A model generated the notes under the pieces. The model saw nothing but the letters and a program-made list of their open reading frames with translations, had not been told where the DNA came from and ran no database searches. DNA of 6,783 nt, taken from contig CAMYJY010000112.1 of the NCBI GenBank assembly GCA_947258835.1, forward strand, positions 1 to 6,783, in the 5' to 3' direction. Each line of letters begins with the position of its first letter. Position 1 is the first letter of the stretch. Positions 1-5,969 of the stretch are shown here, piece after piece. This DNA is from an uncultured Pirellulales bacterium. GTDB taxonomy: Bacteria; Planctomycetota; Planctomycetia; Pirellulales; Lacipirellulaceae. The position numbers and the translations under genes were made by a program.

Positions 1-2
1 TT

Positions 3-89
3 TGAACCACGACGAAACAACGGAAACAACGAATCAATCAACGAAAAATTAAGTCCCTGTTCGTCGTTGCGTTGTTTCGTCGTGGTTCA
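3..89. repeat. Inverted repeat with 20-bp perfect arms
   Basis: The arms 3-22 and 70-89 are exact reverse complements (right arm CGTTGTTTCGTCGTGGTTCA) around a 47-base middle. The left side also carries GAAACAACG twice in tandem (14-22, 23-31), and the right side a shortened version, so the stem can extend past a bulge (27-32 with 64-69). The middle is AT-rich compared with the rest of the window. It resembles dispersed non-coding repeats rather than a gene. Sequence beyond base 1 is not visible, so the element could be longer. Confidence 0.75.
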
Positions 90-197
90 TTTGCTGCCAG
101 CTGGCAGTGTGATGTACCCTAATGTCCAAGACCTCCTGTGCTGCGCACACCGGTCCAGGCTTGTTTTCATGCCCCAGCCAACTCCGGCCGACTGTCG
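90..197. other. Gene-free stretch with one 14-bp palindrome
   Basis: No supported gene is seen. The only structure is the perfect palindrome CTGCCAGCTGGCAG at 94-107, five bases after the inverted repeat of 3-89 ends. It may belong to that element, be a protein-binding site, or be chance. Confidence 0.4.
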
Positions 198-400
198 GTG
201 CCACCCAACGCTGGTAACGATTTTAGTAGCAGTATTAAGGGGTTCCAGTCATTCCCGCGCAGGCGGGAATCCAGGCACTCGGAAAGGTTCTCGCACTTTA
301 TGGATTCCCGCCTGCGCGGGAATGACGGTAAGTGGCGCCGGGAATGACGCAGGAAATCCTTTTCTGCTGGGATAAAATCGTTACCCGCGTTGGGTGCCAC
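198..400. repeat. MITE-like nested palindromic element
   Basis: Outer arms 198-225 and 373-400 are inverted copies with 26 of 28 bases paired (mismatches at 201/397 and 212/386). Inside them, 248-273 and 301-326 form a perfect 26-bp inverted repeat, and each inner arm is itself built on the palindrome ATTCCCGCGCAGGCGGGAAT. The sequences between outer and inner arms (about 226-247 and 350-372) also look related in inverted form, and a fragment CGGGAATGACG sits at 339-349. The element has no coding capacity of its own, and no clear target-site duplication was found at its edges. Reading frames through it encode repeat-derived peptides such as FPRRRESR and DSRLRGND, which are not real proteins. 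Confidence 0.75.
248..326. repeat. Inner pair of inverted ATTCCC...GGGAAT repeats
   Basis: Two 26-27-base copies face each other around a 27-base spacer (274-300). Each contains 8-bp arms ATTCCCGC / GCGGGAAT around GCAG. The pattern is the same as the dRS3-type repeat core known from Neisseria and related intergenic repeats in many bacteria. The same unit recurs at 5771-5797. Confidence 0.85.
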
Positions 401-453
401 CCGCGGCAGCGATTTCAGGCACAGCGCTTACCAAGGAGAGCCCTCCCCACACC
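401..453. other. Short spacer between two palindromic elements
   Basis: It separates the nested element from the hairpin at 454-521. No gene, promoter or T-rich terminator tail is visible. A transcript leaving the operon past the hairpin would run into this GC-rich segment. Confidence 0.4.
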
Positions 454-521
454 TGAGCCGGTGGGCGATAGCCCCGGTTTCGTGAGACGCGCCAGAACCG
501 GGGCTATCGCCCATCGGCTCA
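454..521. repeat. Long GC-rich hairpin repeat at the operon 3' end
   Basis: Arms 454-480 and 495-521 can pair over 27 positions, 25 Watson-Crick and 2 G-T, around a 14-base loop (481-494). The arm core is GGGCGATAGCCCCGG. The hairpin lies only 3 bases downstream of the stop of the last operon gene (stop codon 525-527), so it could end transcription or protect the mRNA 3' end. There is no T-tract after it on the minus strand, so it is not a textbook terminator. A related copy begins at 6741, loop included, which marks it as a dispersed repeat. Confidence 0.8.
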
Positions 522-524
522 ACT

Positions 525-2180
525 CTAAAACTCTTTGCCGTAGCCGCCACCTCCCCAGTCATCTCCACCAAAACCGTCATCGCTGCGGTTATTCGCGTCG
601 CTGCGGTTATTCGCTTCGCGGCGGGCCGCCGCTTCCCATTCCGCGAGGGCCGTCTGATAGGCAGACACGGCGGTAGCATCCGCTAATTCTGTTTGCACCA
701 ACAGCCTGCCGGCAGGATCCATCAAGAGGGCACGCGCCGGGGCCGACAGATTCCGGGTGAGTTTTTCGCCCCCTTGGATGTCAAGCAAGGTAGTTCCAGT
801 GATCAAGGGAAATTCGCTAGGGTCCTGTGAAGGGTCATACACATGGGACCAAACCACGCGCACCCGCTCCTCCAAGTTGATCACACTGCCACGGACAAAG
901 GAATCGTCGCATGCCACCTCCGCGGCAAATTTGCCATCCAGGGCCTTGACCAGGACGGTCAATTTCGGCTCCGCATGCACGTCGGTGTCTTTGGCCGGAT
1001 CGGCGGACACCACGTACACGCGTGCAGGCAGCGGCACGGTAGCAATCGGACTGGGACTGCTCCAGGCGGAATGACGCACTGGCGTAGGGTCCTTGCTGTG
1101 ACGCTCGAGGACCGCTTTGTCGAGATATTTTTCATCAATCTGGTGATTGACATCCCGCATGGCCAGGCGCACACGATAACGATAACGGCGTCCTGGAAGC
1201 ACTTGGTCATCAACGAAGCGGAGCAAGAGAACCTGCTGCTGCTGCTGCTCCTCATCCTCGTCACGTCCCGGGTCTGGTGTGGCAGCCACGGGCAGGGAAG
1301 AATGGCTCGCCCGCTGGTCCCAGTCGCGCAAGACCAGCGGAGGCAGGGGATGGGTCAGCAGCTCATGGTGGACGCGCGGATCGACCCCATCGGCAACCGA
1401 CAGGGAATAAGCTTGATGGGCCTCCATCAGGGACTCCTCGGTCACGGTGGCCAGGTGTTGCCAGGGTTCGGAGCCACGACCGGTAACTTCGGATCGTTCC
1501 ACGGAGTAGCCCACGTAATCAGGAACGTCGATCGACGGGTTGTATTCCCGTGCCGTTTGCAAAGCGTCGGCATACAGCTGCTGCTGCTGCGCAACAGGCA
1601 CCCGCGCGAGCACGGTGACCCAAGGCTGCACCCGGGCGCCCGTATCCCCGTGAACTTCCACCCCTTGTTCCGGACGCACTACGGCGGGGCCCTTGGCGCG
1701 CCGCCCCGGCGATTGCTTGCCCTGGGGTTGGTTGTCGCCTGCGCGGCGGAGCGGCGGTGCATCGGTGGTGGCCCAGAGGCCGCAATCGCCATGGGCCTCC
1801 AGGTCTGCCGGCGCCAAGAGCGGCGGATCCGTCCGCAAGCTGGCCTTGCGCCACACCGACTGGTTGAGGTTGTGGCGAAAAATCGGGTAATCTTCCGCGG
1901 AAATTTTGCCGATGACGGACTCGCCCGCCGCCATGGGCTCGGCCACCGCTTTTTCCTCGTTAAGGTAATTCTCCCAAGTGGCGGTTGCGATTTTTTGCTT
2001 GGCCGTGTTGACCAGGGCGGACAAATTGTCGGGCGTCTGCCGATTGTCCAAGCGGCTGACCTGGAACGACGATGCCAGCAGCAGGCCGGTGCAGCCCAGT
2101 AGGATGGCCATCCCCAGCTTTTCGCCGTGAGAAAGCAAGAACCTGACCGCCGGATTGCCACCTTTGGGATTGGATTGCAT
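525..2180 (-). CDS. Hypothetical membrane-anchored protein in the PilP position of the pilus-assembly block
   Basis: This 551-residue protein is not one I can name. It has a cytoplasmic start with HGEKLGM, one membrane segment (about 22-40) without an obvious cleavage site or lipobox, then a periplasmic part. Visible blocks are WVTVLARVPVAQQQQLYADAL (187-207, quoted in part: VTVLARVPVAQQQQ), YVGYSVERSEV (222-232), VLPGRRYRYRVRLAMRDVN (327-345, which reads like a fibronectin-III-type strand pair), and TTLLDIQGGE (463-472) followed by ALLMDPAGRLLVQTEL (484-499). Low-complexity pieces include Gln runs at 198-201 and 312-316, two ANNRSD copies (523-534) and a Gly/Asp/Trp tail. It starts 16 bp after the PilO-like gene behind GGAGGA, so it is probably translated from the same message. 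PilP is normally a lipoprotein of about 180 residues; this is three times longer and has no lipobox, so it is at most a functional stand-in. Existence as a gene is well supported; role is inferred from position only. Confidence 0.85.
   Translation of the reverse strand: MQSNPKGGNPAVRFLLSHGEKLGMAILLGCTGLLLASSFQVSRLDNRQTPDNLSALVNTAKQKIATATWENYLNEEKAVAEPMAAGESVIGKISAEDYPIFRHNLNQSVWRKASLRTDPPLLAPADLEAHGDCGLWATTDAPPLRRAGDNQPQGKQSPGRRAKGPAVVRPEQGVEVHGDTGARVQPWVTVLARVPVAQQQQLYADALQTAREYNPSIDVPDYVGYSVERSEVTGRGSEPWQHLATVTEESLMEAHQAYSLSVADGVDPRVHHELLTHPLPPLVLRDWDQRASHSSLPVAATPDPGRDEDEEQQQQQVLLLRFVDDQVLPGRRYRYRVRLAMRDVNHQIDEKYLDKAVLERHSKDPTPVRHSAWSSPSPIATVPLPARVYVVSADPAKDTDVHAEPKLTVLVKALDGKFAAEVACDDSFVRGSVINLEERVRVVWSHVYDPSQDPSEFPLITGTTLLDIQGGEKLTRNLSAPARALLMDPAGRLLVQTELADATAVSAYQTALAEWEAAARREANNRSDANNRSDDGFGGDDWGGGGYGKEF
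580..614 (-). repeat. 18-bp tandem repeat coding ANNRSD twice
   Basis: TCGCTGCGGTTATTCGCG at 580-597 is followed directly by the same unit at 598-614 (first 17 bases identical). In the minus-strand gene it codes for two adjacent ANNRSD hexapeptides just before the Gly/Asp-rich tail. It keeps the frame and could change copy number without breaking the gene. Confidence 0.85.
1233..1247 (-). repeat. (CAG)5 tract coding five glutamines
   Basis: Five CTG triplets on the plus strand, CAG in the coding sense, give the run EEQQQQQV in the third operon gene. A second run of four triplets at 1578-1589 codes for QQQQ in the same gene. The exclusive use of CAG suggests recent slippage rather than selection on glutamine alone. 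Confidence 0.8.
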
Positions 2181-2186
2181 GGGGAG

Positions 2187-2192
2187 TCCTCC
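2187..2192 (-). promoter_or_regulatory. Ribosome binding site of the third operon gene
   Basis: On the minus strand GGAGGA lies 6 bases before the ATG at 2180, in the 16-bp gap after the PilO-like gene. It is the strongest Shine-Dalgarno match in the window and fixes the start of the 551-residue protein. Confidence 0.8.
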
Positions 2193-2196
2193 AGCT

Positions 2197-3489
2197 TCAG
2201 TTGCCGGCCAGTTGAGATGCTTGTTGTTGGTCTGCCAGCCTCAGCATTTCTTGATCCGGCCGATTGTAGATAAACACCACGCCTTGAATTTCCAACTCCG
2301 CCAAAGCCGTCGTGTCGCCCTCCGATTCAAGATTACGGGGGGCATTGCCGGCAGAGGACTGGGTCGCATAACCGGCTCCCGACTGCTGGGGATTGATCCG
2401 TAATTGTTTGACTTCGATGGGCAAGGCGGCATTGGCACACGCGACCAGCAGCTGAGGGATCCAGGTTTGCTCCACGATTAGCAGCATACGAATGGGCAAT
2501 TGGCGAAATTCTGTGCGGAAATTGGCCGCATCTCCAGCGGGTAAGGGTTCCCCCGTGGTCAAGTCCAAATAGCGTGATTCTAAGATCTTGGTACCGGAGT
2601 CCCGGCCGCCCCCAGCTCGGGAGGTCCTCTCGCGGCCCCTGCCGGCGGCACCCCCGCGTCCGCTGGCTCCCTCCCCAGTGGCAGGCGGCACGATATTGCC
2701 CTGGTCGTCTCCACCAACCACCGCCGCACGTCCCACCTCCAGCGAAACGATCACACGGATGGCCGCATTGTCAGGGCGTGTTGCCCCGCGGGCGCGGTTG
2801 GTGTGGGCAATCACATTCAATAAATTCTCATAGACCCACAGGTCTTCCTGGGTGACCCATATTTCTAAGGCCTTGGGATTCGTCTTGAAATCGAGTTGAT
2901 CTCGGACCTTGCCTTGGTCCAACCATTGCACCAGGTAGTCCTGGTCGTCGGCGTCGGACGTACCGCGGCCGTCTCGAAAACCCCCATACTCCCCGCCGGC
3001 GGTCCGTCCCCGCTCCTCGCTCAGGGGCAAGGCAGCGACAATTTTGAGCAAGCTGCCAAACCGCTTTTGGATATAGTTCCAGTAATTGTCACGCATCCGC
3101 GATAGCTTGGGGGGGAAGGGGTCCCCGAAGCGGAGCTTGTTGATCTCTGCGATGAATTCGGCCCGCAACTGGTCCTGAGGCCAATACAGGACCTCCCTGG
3201 TTTGGCTTTCGTAGAGGTCCTGCCAAATCTGCAGGGTGATTTGGCTTTCTTGTACCAATTGTTGGCGGTTTTCCTCGATGACTTGCTCGTTGGGATGCAG
3301 GCGTTGGCTATTGAGTTTCTTGATTGCCGTGAATTGACGCTCGATGGCTGATTTCCGCTGGGCGAATTGGCGCTGCAGGTCCGTTGTTGCCAGGGACCAC
3401 ACCCCAGAGGCCACCAGCAACGCGATGACACACAGCACCCAAAATCGCTGCTCCCAGAGCACTTTCAAAGTGGCACGTACTTGGTCCAT
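2197..3489 (-). CDS. PilO-like single-pass inner-membrane protein
   Basis: The 430-residue product has a short basic N-terminus, one membrane segment (about 16-35), then a helical, coiled-coil-prone stretch rich in Gln, Glu and Arg (38-95). It continues in the periplasm with LEIWVTQEDLWVYENLLNVI (208-227) and a C-terminal alpha/beta part: LPIRMLLIVEQTWIPQLLVA (331-350), ALPIEVKQLRI (355-365), ending ELEIQGVVFIYNR (398-410). This order of membrane helix, coiled coil and ferredoxin-like repeats is that of PilO or GspM, though PilO is usually only about 200 residues. A Gly/Arg-rich low-complexity insert lies at 264-299. It starts 29 bp after pilM ends, behind GAGGAG 11 bases upstream. The frame stays open another 60 codons into the pilM 3' end, but that extension is Arg/Pro-rich shadow sequence and would remove the N-terminal anchor logic. 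PilO assignment rests on layout and position, not on a clear motif. Confidence 0.85.
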   Translation of the reverse strand: MDQVRATLKVLWEQRFWVLCVIALLVASGVWSLATTDLQRQFAQRKSAIERQFTAIKKLNSQRLHPNEQVIEENRQQLVQESQITLQIWQDLYESQTREVLYWPQDQLRAEFIAEINKLRFGDPFPPKLSRMRDNYWNYIQKRFGSLLKIVAALPLSEERGRTAGGEYGGFRDGRGTSDADDQDYLVQWLDQGKVRDQLDFKTNPKALEIWVTQEDLWVYENLLNVIAHTNRARGATRPDNAAIRVIVSLEVGRAAVVGGDDQGNIVPPATGEGASGRGGAAGRGRERTSRAGGGRDSGTKILESRYLDLTTGEPLPAGDAANFRTEFRQLPIRMLLIVEQTWIPQLLVACANAALPIEVKQLRINPQQSGAGYATQSSAGNAPRNLESEGDTTALAELEIQGVVFIYNRPDQEMLRLADQQQASQLAGN

Positions 3490-3500
3490 AAGTCGGTCTT

Positions 3501-3506
3501 CTCCTC
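3501..3506 (-). promoter_or_regulatory. Ribosome binding site of the PilO-like gene
   Basis: GAGGAG on the minus strand lies 11 bases before the ATG at 3489, between the pilM stop and this start. It supports the short start over the 60-codon upstream extension, which has no comparable signal. Confidence 0.65.
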
Positions 3507-3518
3507 GGGTCGGGCGGC

Positions 3519-5630
3519 CTACTCGCCCGCGAGTTGTTCTTGTTCGGCCTGGGCACGCTGCTCTGCAGCCCGGCGGCGCATGCTGCGGGTCCGGGGCTGC
3601 CAGCAAAACTGCACGATGAAGTCGTAGCGGCGCACCTGAATCGGTGCGGAGGCTCCCCCGGATCCCCACTCCGCTCCGTCCGTTTCTCGCCAGTCGTCTT
3701 CTCGCCAGTCGTCGGAGGGGCCTGATTGCCTGGCCGGGTCCTCCGTGGGATCGAGGACTTCATCTTGGATTTTTGTCTCCCGCACGATCCAGGGACGGCT
3801 GATCCCCAAGTCGGCAAGCGGGACAGGGATCATTTTACCATCTTCGCCATCAGGCAACTCCACAAAACCTTCTTCCAGTTGCTTGATCAGGGTCTCGTTG
3901 ACAAAACGGGCCGATTGATTGCGGGGATCCAGATTGTGGTAGTGGTAGCCGGTCAGCTGGATTACTTTGTCTTTGCTGTCGGGCCTGTCCCCGGCGGCGG
4001 CGACGTCCATTCCTTGATTGTCCAGAATGGGGTCGTCAGCGCGCAGCCCCCGCGAGGTGCGATAGGCCTCTTCCACGGGGGCAAAGTATTCGCTTTCCAG
4101 GTCTTCATACGCGCGCATGTCCAAGGAAACGATGTGCAGTTCGCGGCGGCTACCAATGTCGGCGGCCGTTTCTTGACGCTCCTCCGGCGGGCGCTGGTCG
4201 CGGGGCACGGCGGCTGCCACGGCTTGCAGCAGTTCCAGCCACAACAAACGCCCTTCATCGATGCTCGAAAGCCGGCGACGGATGTCGGCGATGTCATTGA
4301 AATCATTGCGGATACTGCTGTTTTCATTTTCAAGTTGGGAGGCGCGTTGGCTAACCCGGGTCGCGGCGGCCTCCGCATCCGTCATCTGCTTCATGGTGGT
4401 TTCTTGCACCGCCACCACATGACTGCAGTAGTTCAGGATCAAACCACACAAGAGGGCCGCAATTCCCGCTACCGCCCAGGGTTTCTTGGCCCGCACCAGC
4501 CGCGCTTGGAGGATCTCTTCCGGCAACAGATTGGTGCCAATCTCCGCCTTGTGCAGCTCCTGGATACAGAGTCCGTACGCCACGGCAAAGCTCAGCAAAT
4601 TGTCTTTGAATTGGCTGCGGGCTTGGGTGCTGCCCGCCGAAAGCTGCCGAAACTCTTCGATGGGGGTGACTTCCTGCTCCAAATTTTGCGAGAGATAACG
4701 CTGCAATCCGGGCAGCTTCATGGCGTTGCCCAGCGCCATGATCTTGCCAATTTTGGCTGTTTTATCGATGCTGGAAAAATATCCCAGCGAACGCTGGATT
4801 TCCGCCAACAGATCGCTGAACACGGGCCGCATGGCTTGGAACACCGCCTTGGGATTGTCGGCCTGCATGGCGTTGCGCTTTAAATGCTCCGCCTTCACAA
4901 ACGTCAGCTTCAGCTCCCGACTTAAAGCCCGCGTGAAATGGCTCCCACCGATGGGTATATTGCGCTGCCACACGCGATACCCATTGGTTACCACCAGGTC
5001 CGTGGTGTCGGTGCCTAAAGAAATCACCACGATGGATTCGGGGGGGTTCGCGGGATCGTAGGACGCGGCCTGCAAATCGCCCAGCCAATCAAAGCAGGCG
5101 TAGTTGTAAATTGCCAGGGGCATCAGCTGGATGGTATCGACCTCGATGCCCGCGGCATCCAAGGGCTGCAACGCACGCGCCACCTGATCCCGTTTCATGG
5201 CAAACAGCCCGACTTCCGGCTCCAGTGCGAAGCCGTCTTCTTCACTCCCGCCGGTCAGCTGCTGGTAGTCCCAGACCACATCCTCCAGCGCAAAAGGGAT
5301 CTGTTGGCGGGCCTCGTACTTGACAATGTCGGGTATCTTTTTGGACTCGACGGGAGGTAGCTTGATAAAACGTGCCAAGCCACTTTGCCCGGCTACCGAA
5401 ATGGCGACGCGATCGCCGGTGAGATCATTACGCGACAAAAATTGCGTGAGGGCATCCTGGACCAGCTGCGCGGGTTCTGCCTCCGGCTGAGACAGTATTT
5501 TGGGATATTCGATGTAGTCAAACGACTCCACGACGATTCGTTTGTCGTCCTTTTCGTGAGGGCGACAGCGGAGTGCCTTCAGCGCGCACTGCCCAATGTC
5601 GATTCCCCAGACGGCATTACTTTTCGCCAT
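3519..5630 (-). CDS. pilM: PilM-PilN fusion: actin-like type IV pilus/type II secretion inner-membrane assembly protein
   Basis: The 703-residue product joins two parts of the pilus alignment complex. Residues 1-360 are a PilM actin-like ATPase: phosphate-1 motif WGIDIGQCALKAL (8-20), the PilM-typical stretch around KYEARQQIPFALEDVVWDY (104-122), phosphate-2 motif ISLGTDTTDLVV (203-214), and adenosine-type motif ALGNAMKLPGL (299-309). The PilN signature TNLLP follows at 366-370, then a single membrane segment (about 384-408), a coiled coil (408-460), and a PilN-like periplasmic part with LLWLELLQAVAAAVP (462-476), VIQLTGYHYHN (556-566) and a final FIVQFCWQP strand (671-679). Bacterial PilM is usually about 350 residues and PilN about 200, so both fit, with extra insertions. 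An Asp/Trp-rich linker holds two DDWRE copies (640-649). The start at 5630 is preceded by AGAGGA 8 bases upstream; an upstream GTG at 5672 would add 14 residues before the conserved MAKS start and is less likely. First gene of the probable operon. GspL-like function is the alternative. Confidence 0.92.
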   Translation of the reverse strand: MAKSNAVWGIDIGQCALKALRCRPHEKDDKRIVVESFDYIEYPKILSQPEAEPAQLVQDALTQFLSRNDLTGDRVAISVAGQSGLARFIKLPPVESKKIPDIVKYEARQQIPFALEDVVWDYQQLTGGSEEDGFALEPEVGLFAMKRDQVARALQPLDAAGIEVDTIQLMPLAIYNYACFDWLGDLQAASYDPANPPESIVVISLGTDTTDLVVTNGYRVWQRNIPIGGSHFTRALSRELKLTFVKAEHLKRNAMQADNPKAVFQAMRPVFSDLLAEIQRSLGYFSSIDKTAKIGKIMALGNAMKLPGLQRYLSQNLEQEVTPIEEFRQLSAGSTQARSQFKDNLLSFAVAYGLCIQELHKAEIGTNLLPEEILQARLVRAKKPWAVAGIAALLCGLILNYCSHVVAVQETTMKQMTDAEAAATRVSQRASQLENENSSIRNDFNDIADIRRRLSSIDEGRLLWLELLQAVAAAVPRDQRPPEERQETAADIGSRRELHIVSLDMRAYEDLESEYFAPVEEAYRTSRGLRADDPILDNQGMDVAAAGDRPDSKDKVIQLTGYHYHNLDPRNQSARFVNETLIKQLEEGFVELPDGEDGKMIPVPLADLGISRPWIVRETKIQDEVLDPTEDPARQSGPSDDWREDDWRETDGAEWGSGGASAPIQVRRYDFIVQFCWQPRTRSMRRRAAEQRAQAEQEQLAGE
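3684..3713 (-). repeat. 15-bp tandem repeat coding DDWRE twice
   Basis: TTCTCGCCAGTCGTC occurs twice in a row with no mismatch (3684-3698, 3699-3713). In the pilM-pilN gene it codes for DDWREDDWRE in the Asp/Trp-rich linker near residues 640-649. It is in frame and outside the conserved domains. Confidence 0.85.
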
Positions 5631-5638
5631 AGCCCGAA

Positions 5639-5644
5639 TCCTCT
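5639..5644 (-). promoter_or_regulatory. Ribosome binding site of the pilM-pilN fusion gene
   Basis: AGAGGA on the minus strand lies 8 bases before the ATG at 5630. It decides for MAKSNAVWG as the N-terminus rather than the GTG at 5672. Confidence 0.6.
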
Positions 5645-5754
5645 GCTCACTTCTGGGGAACACGCTGTTCACGCTCTCTAGCTCATATCTTAATCAAGAA
5701 CTGCCGTTTGTATAGGATCAGGAGGTACAGGATCGCTCTGCCAGCTCGGCCGCT

Positions 5755-5770
5755 GTCCTATCGTCCTATC
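5755..5770. repeat. 8-bp tandem duplication next to the palindromic repeat
   Basis: GTCCTATC is present twice in tandem (5755-5762, 5763-5770) and runs directly into the repeat starting GTCATTCCC at 5771. No copy is seen on the far side of the repeat, so it is not a simple target-site duplication. Confidence 0.6.
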
Positions 5771-5817
5771 GTCATTCCCGCGCAGGCGGGAATCCAGCGG
5801 CACGCGCGGGAATGACG
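5771..5817. repeat. Second copy of the ATTCCC...GGGAAT repeat, with shortened partner
   Basis: Bases 5771-5797 are identical to 248-274. The facing partner is reduced to GCGCGGGAATGACG (5804-5817), which pairs with 5770-5783. It sits in the divergent region between pilM and cmk, 140 bp upstream of the pilM start and about 55 bp before the candidate cmk promoter. The rest of 5631-5969 holds only the start signals and small structures listed separately. Confidence 0.85.
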
Positions 5818-5872
5818 AAAGACTGCCAAGCCGCCAGATCGACTCCCGACGGTCCTGAGGAGCAACCTGGCG

Positions 5873-5901
5873 TTGGCAATCCCGGGCATTTGCCCGATAA
5901 C
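5873..5901 (+). promoter_or_regulatory. Candidate sigma-70-type promoter of cmk
   Basis: TTGGCA (5873-5878, five of six to TTGACA) and GATAAC (5896-5901, four of six to TATAAT) are separated by exactly 17 bases. Transcription would begin near 5908, giving a leader of about 62 bases. The spacer holds a perfect 6-bp inverted repeat, CGGGCA-TT-TGCCCG (5883-5896), overlapping the first base of the -10 box. Planctomycete promoter consensus is poorly known to me, so this is a pattern match only. No comparable pair was found for the minus-strand operon. Confidence 0.4.
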
Positions 5902-5916
5902 AGGGGAGACGCGTTT

Positions 5917-5935
5917 CCGGCCCCCAGCTGGCCGG
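5917..5935 (+). other. Hairpin in the cmk leader
   Basis: CCGGCC (5917-5922) and GGCCGG (5930-5935) can pair across a 7-base loop, within the predicted untranslated leader and 34 bases before the cmk start. It could affect transcript stability or translation of a gene that lacks a Shine-Dalgarno site. It may also be chance in GC-rich DNA. Confidence 0.35.
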
Positions 5936-5969
5936 GAGCCGATTATTACTCCGGATTTCCCTGACACCA

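Noticed and set aside
67..400. Small open frames on both strands coding FPRRRESR and DSRLRGND peptides
   Set aside because: These peptides are translations of the ATTCCC...GGGAAT repeat. They are a known source of false small proteins and have no ribosome binding site or other support. The same applies to minus-strand frames at 5690-6150.
454..521. Classical rho-independent terminator
   Set aside because: The stem is strong, but no T-tract follows on the minus strand (or on the plus strand), and a related copy with the same loop occurs elsewhere. It is listed as a repeat with possible 3'-end function.
843..2102. 419-codon plus-strand open frame opposite the third operon gene
   Set aside because: It is antisense to a gene with a good ribosome binding site, membrane segment and operon context. 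Its product is His/Gly/Arg-rich with no recognisable domain, as expected of a shadow frame in GC-rich DNA.
3490..3669. Sixty-codon N-terminal extension of the PilO-like gene
   Set aside because: It overlaps the end of pilM, is Arg/Pro-rich, and would place a long charged segment before a normal short PilO-like N-terminus. The internal ATG at 3489 has GAGGAG upstream.
3726..4883. 385-codon plus-strand open frame opposite pilM
   Set aside because: It lies fully antisense to the PilM and PilN-like coding sequence. The product has no recognisable motif, and the frame is explained by codon bias on the other strand.
5690..5770. Sigma-70-type promoter for the pilM operon
   Set aside because: TAAGAT and TATACA on the minus strand resemble -10 boxes, but neither has an acceptable -35 sequence at 16-18 bases. 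No call was made.
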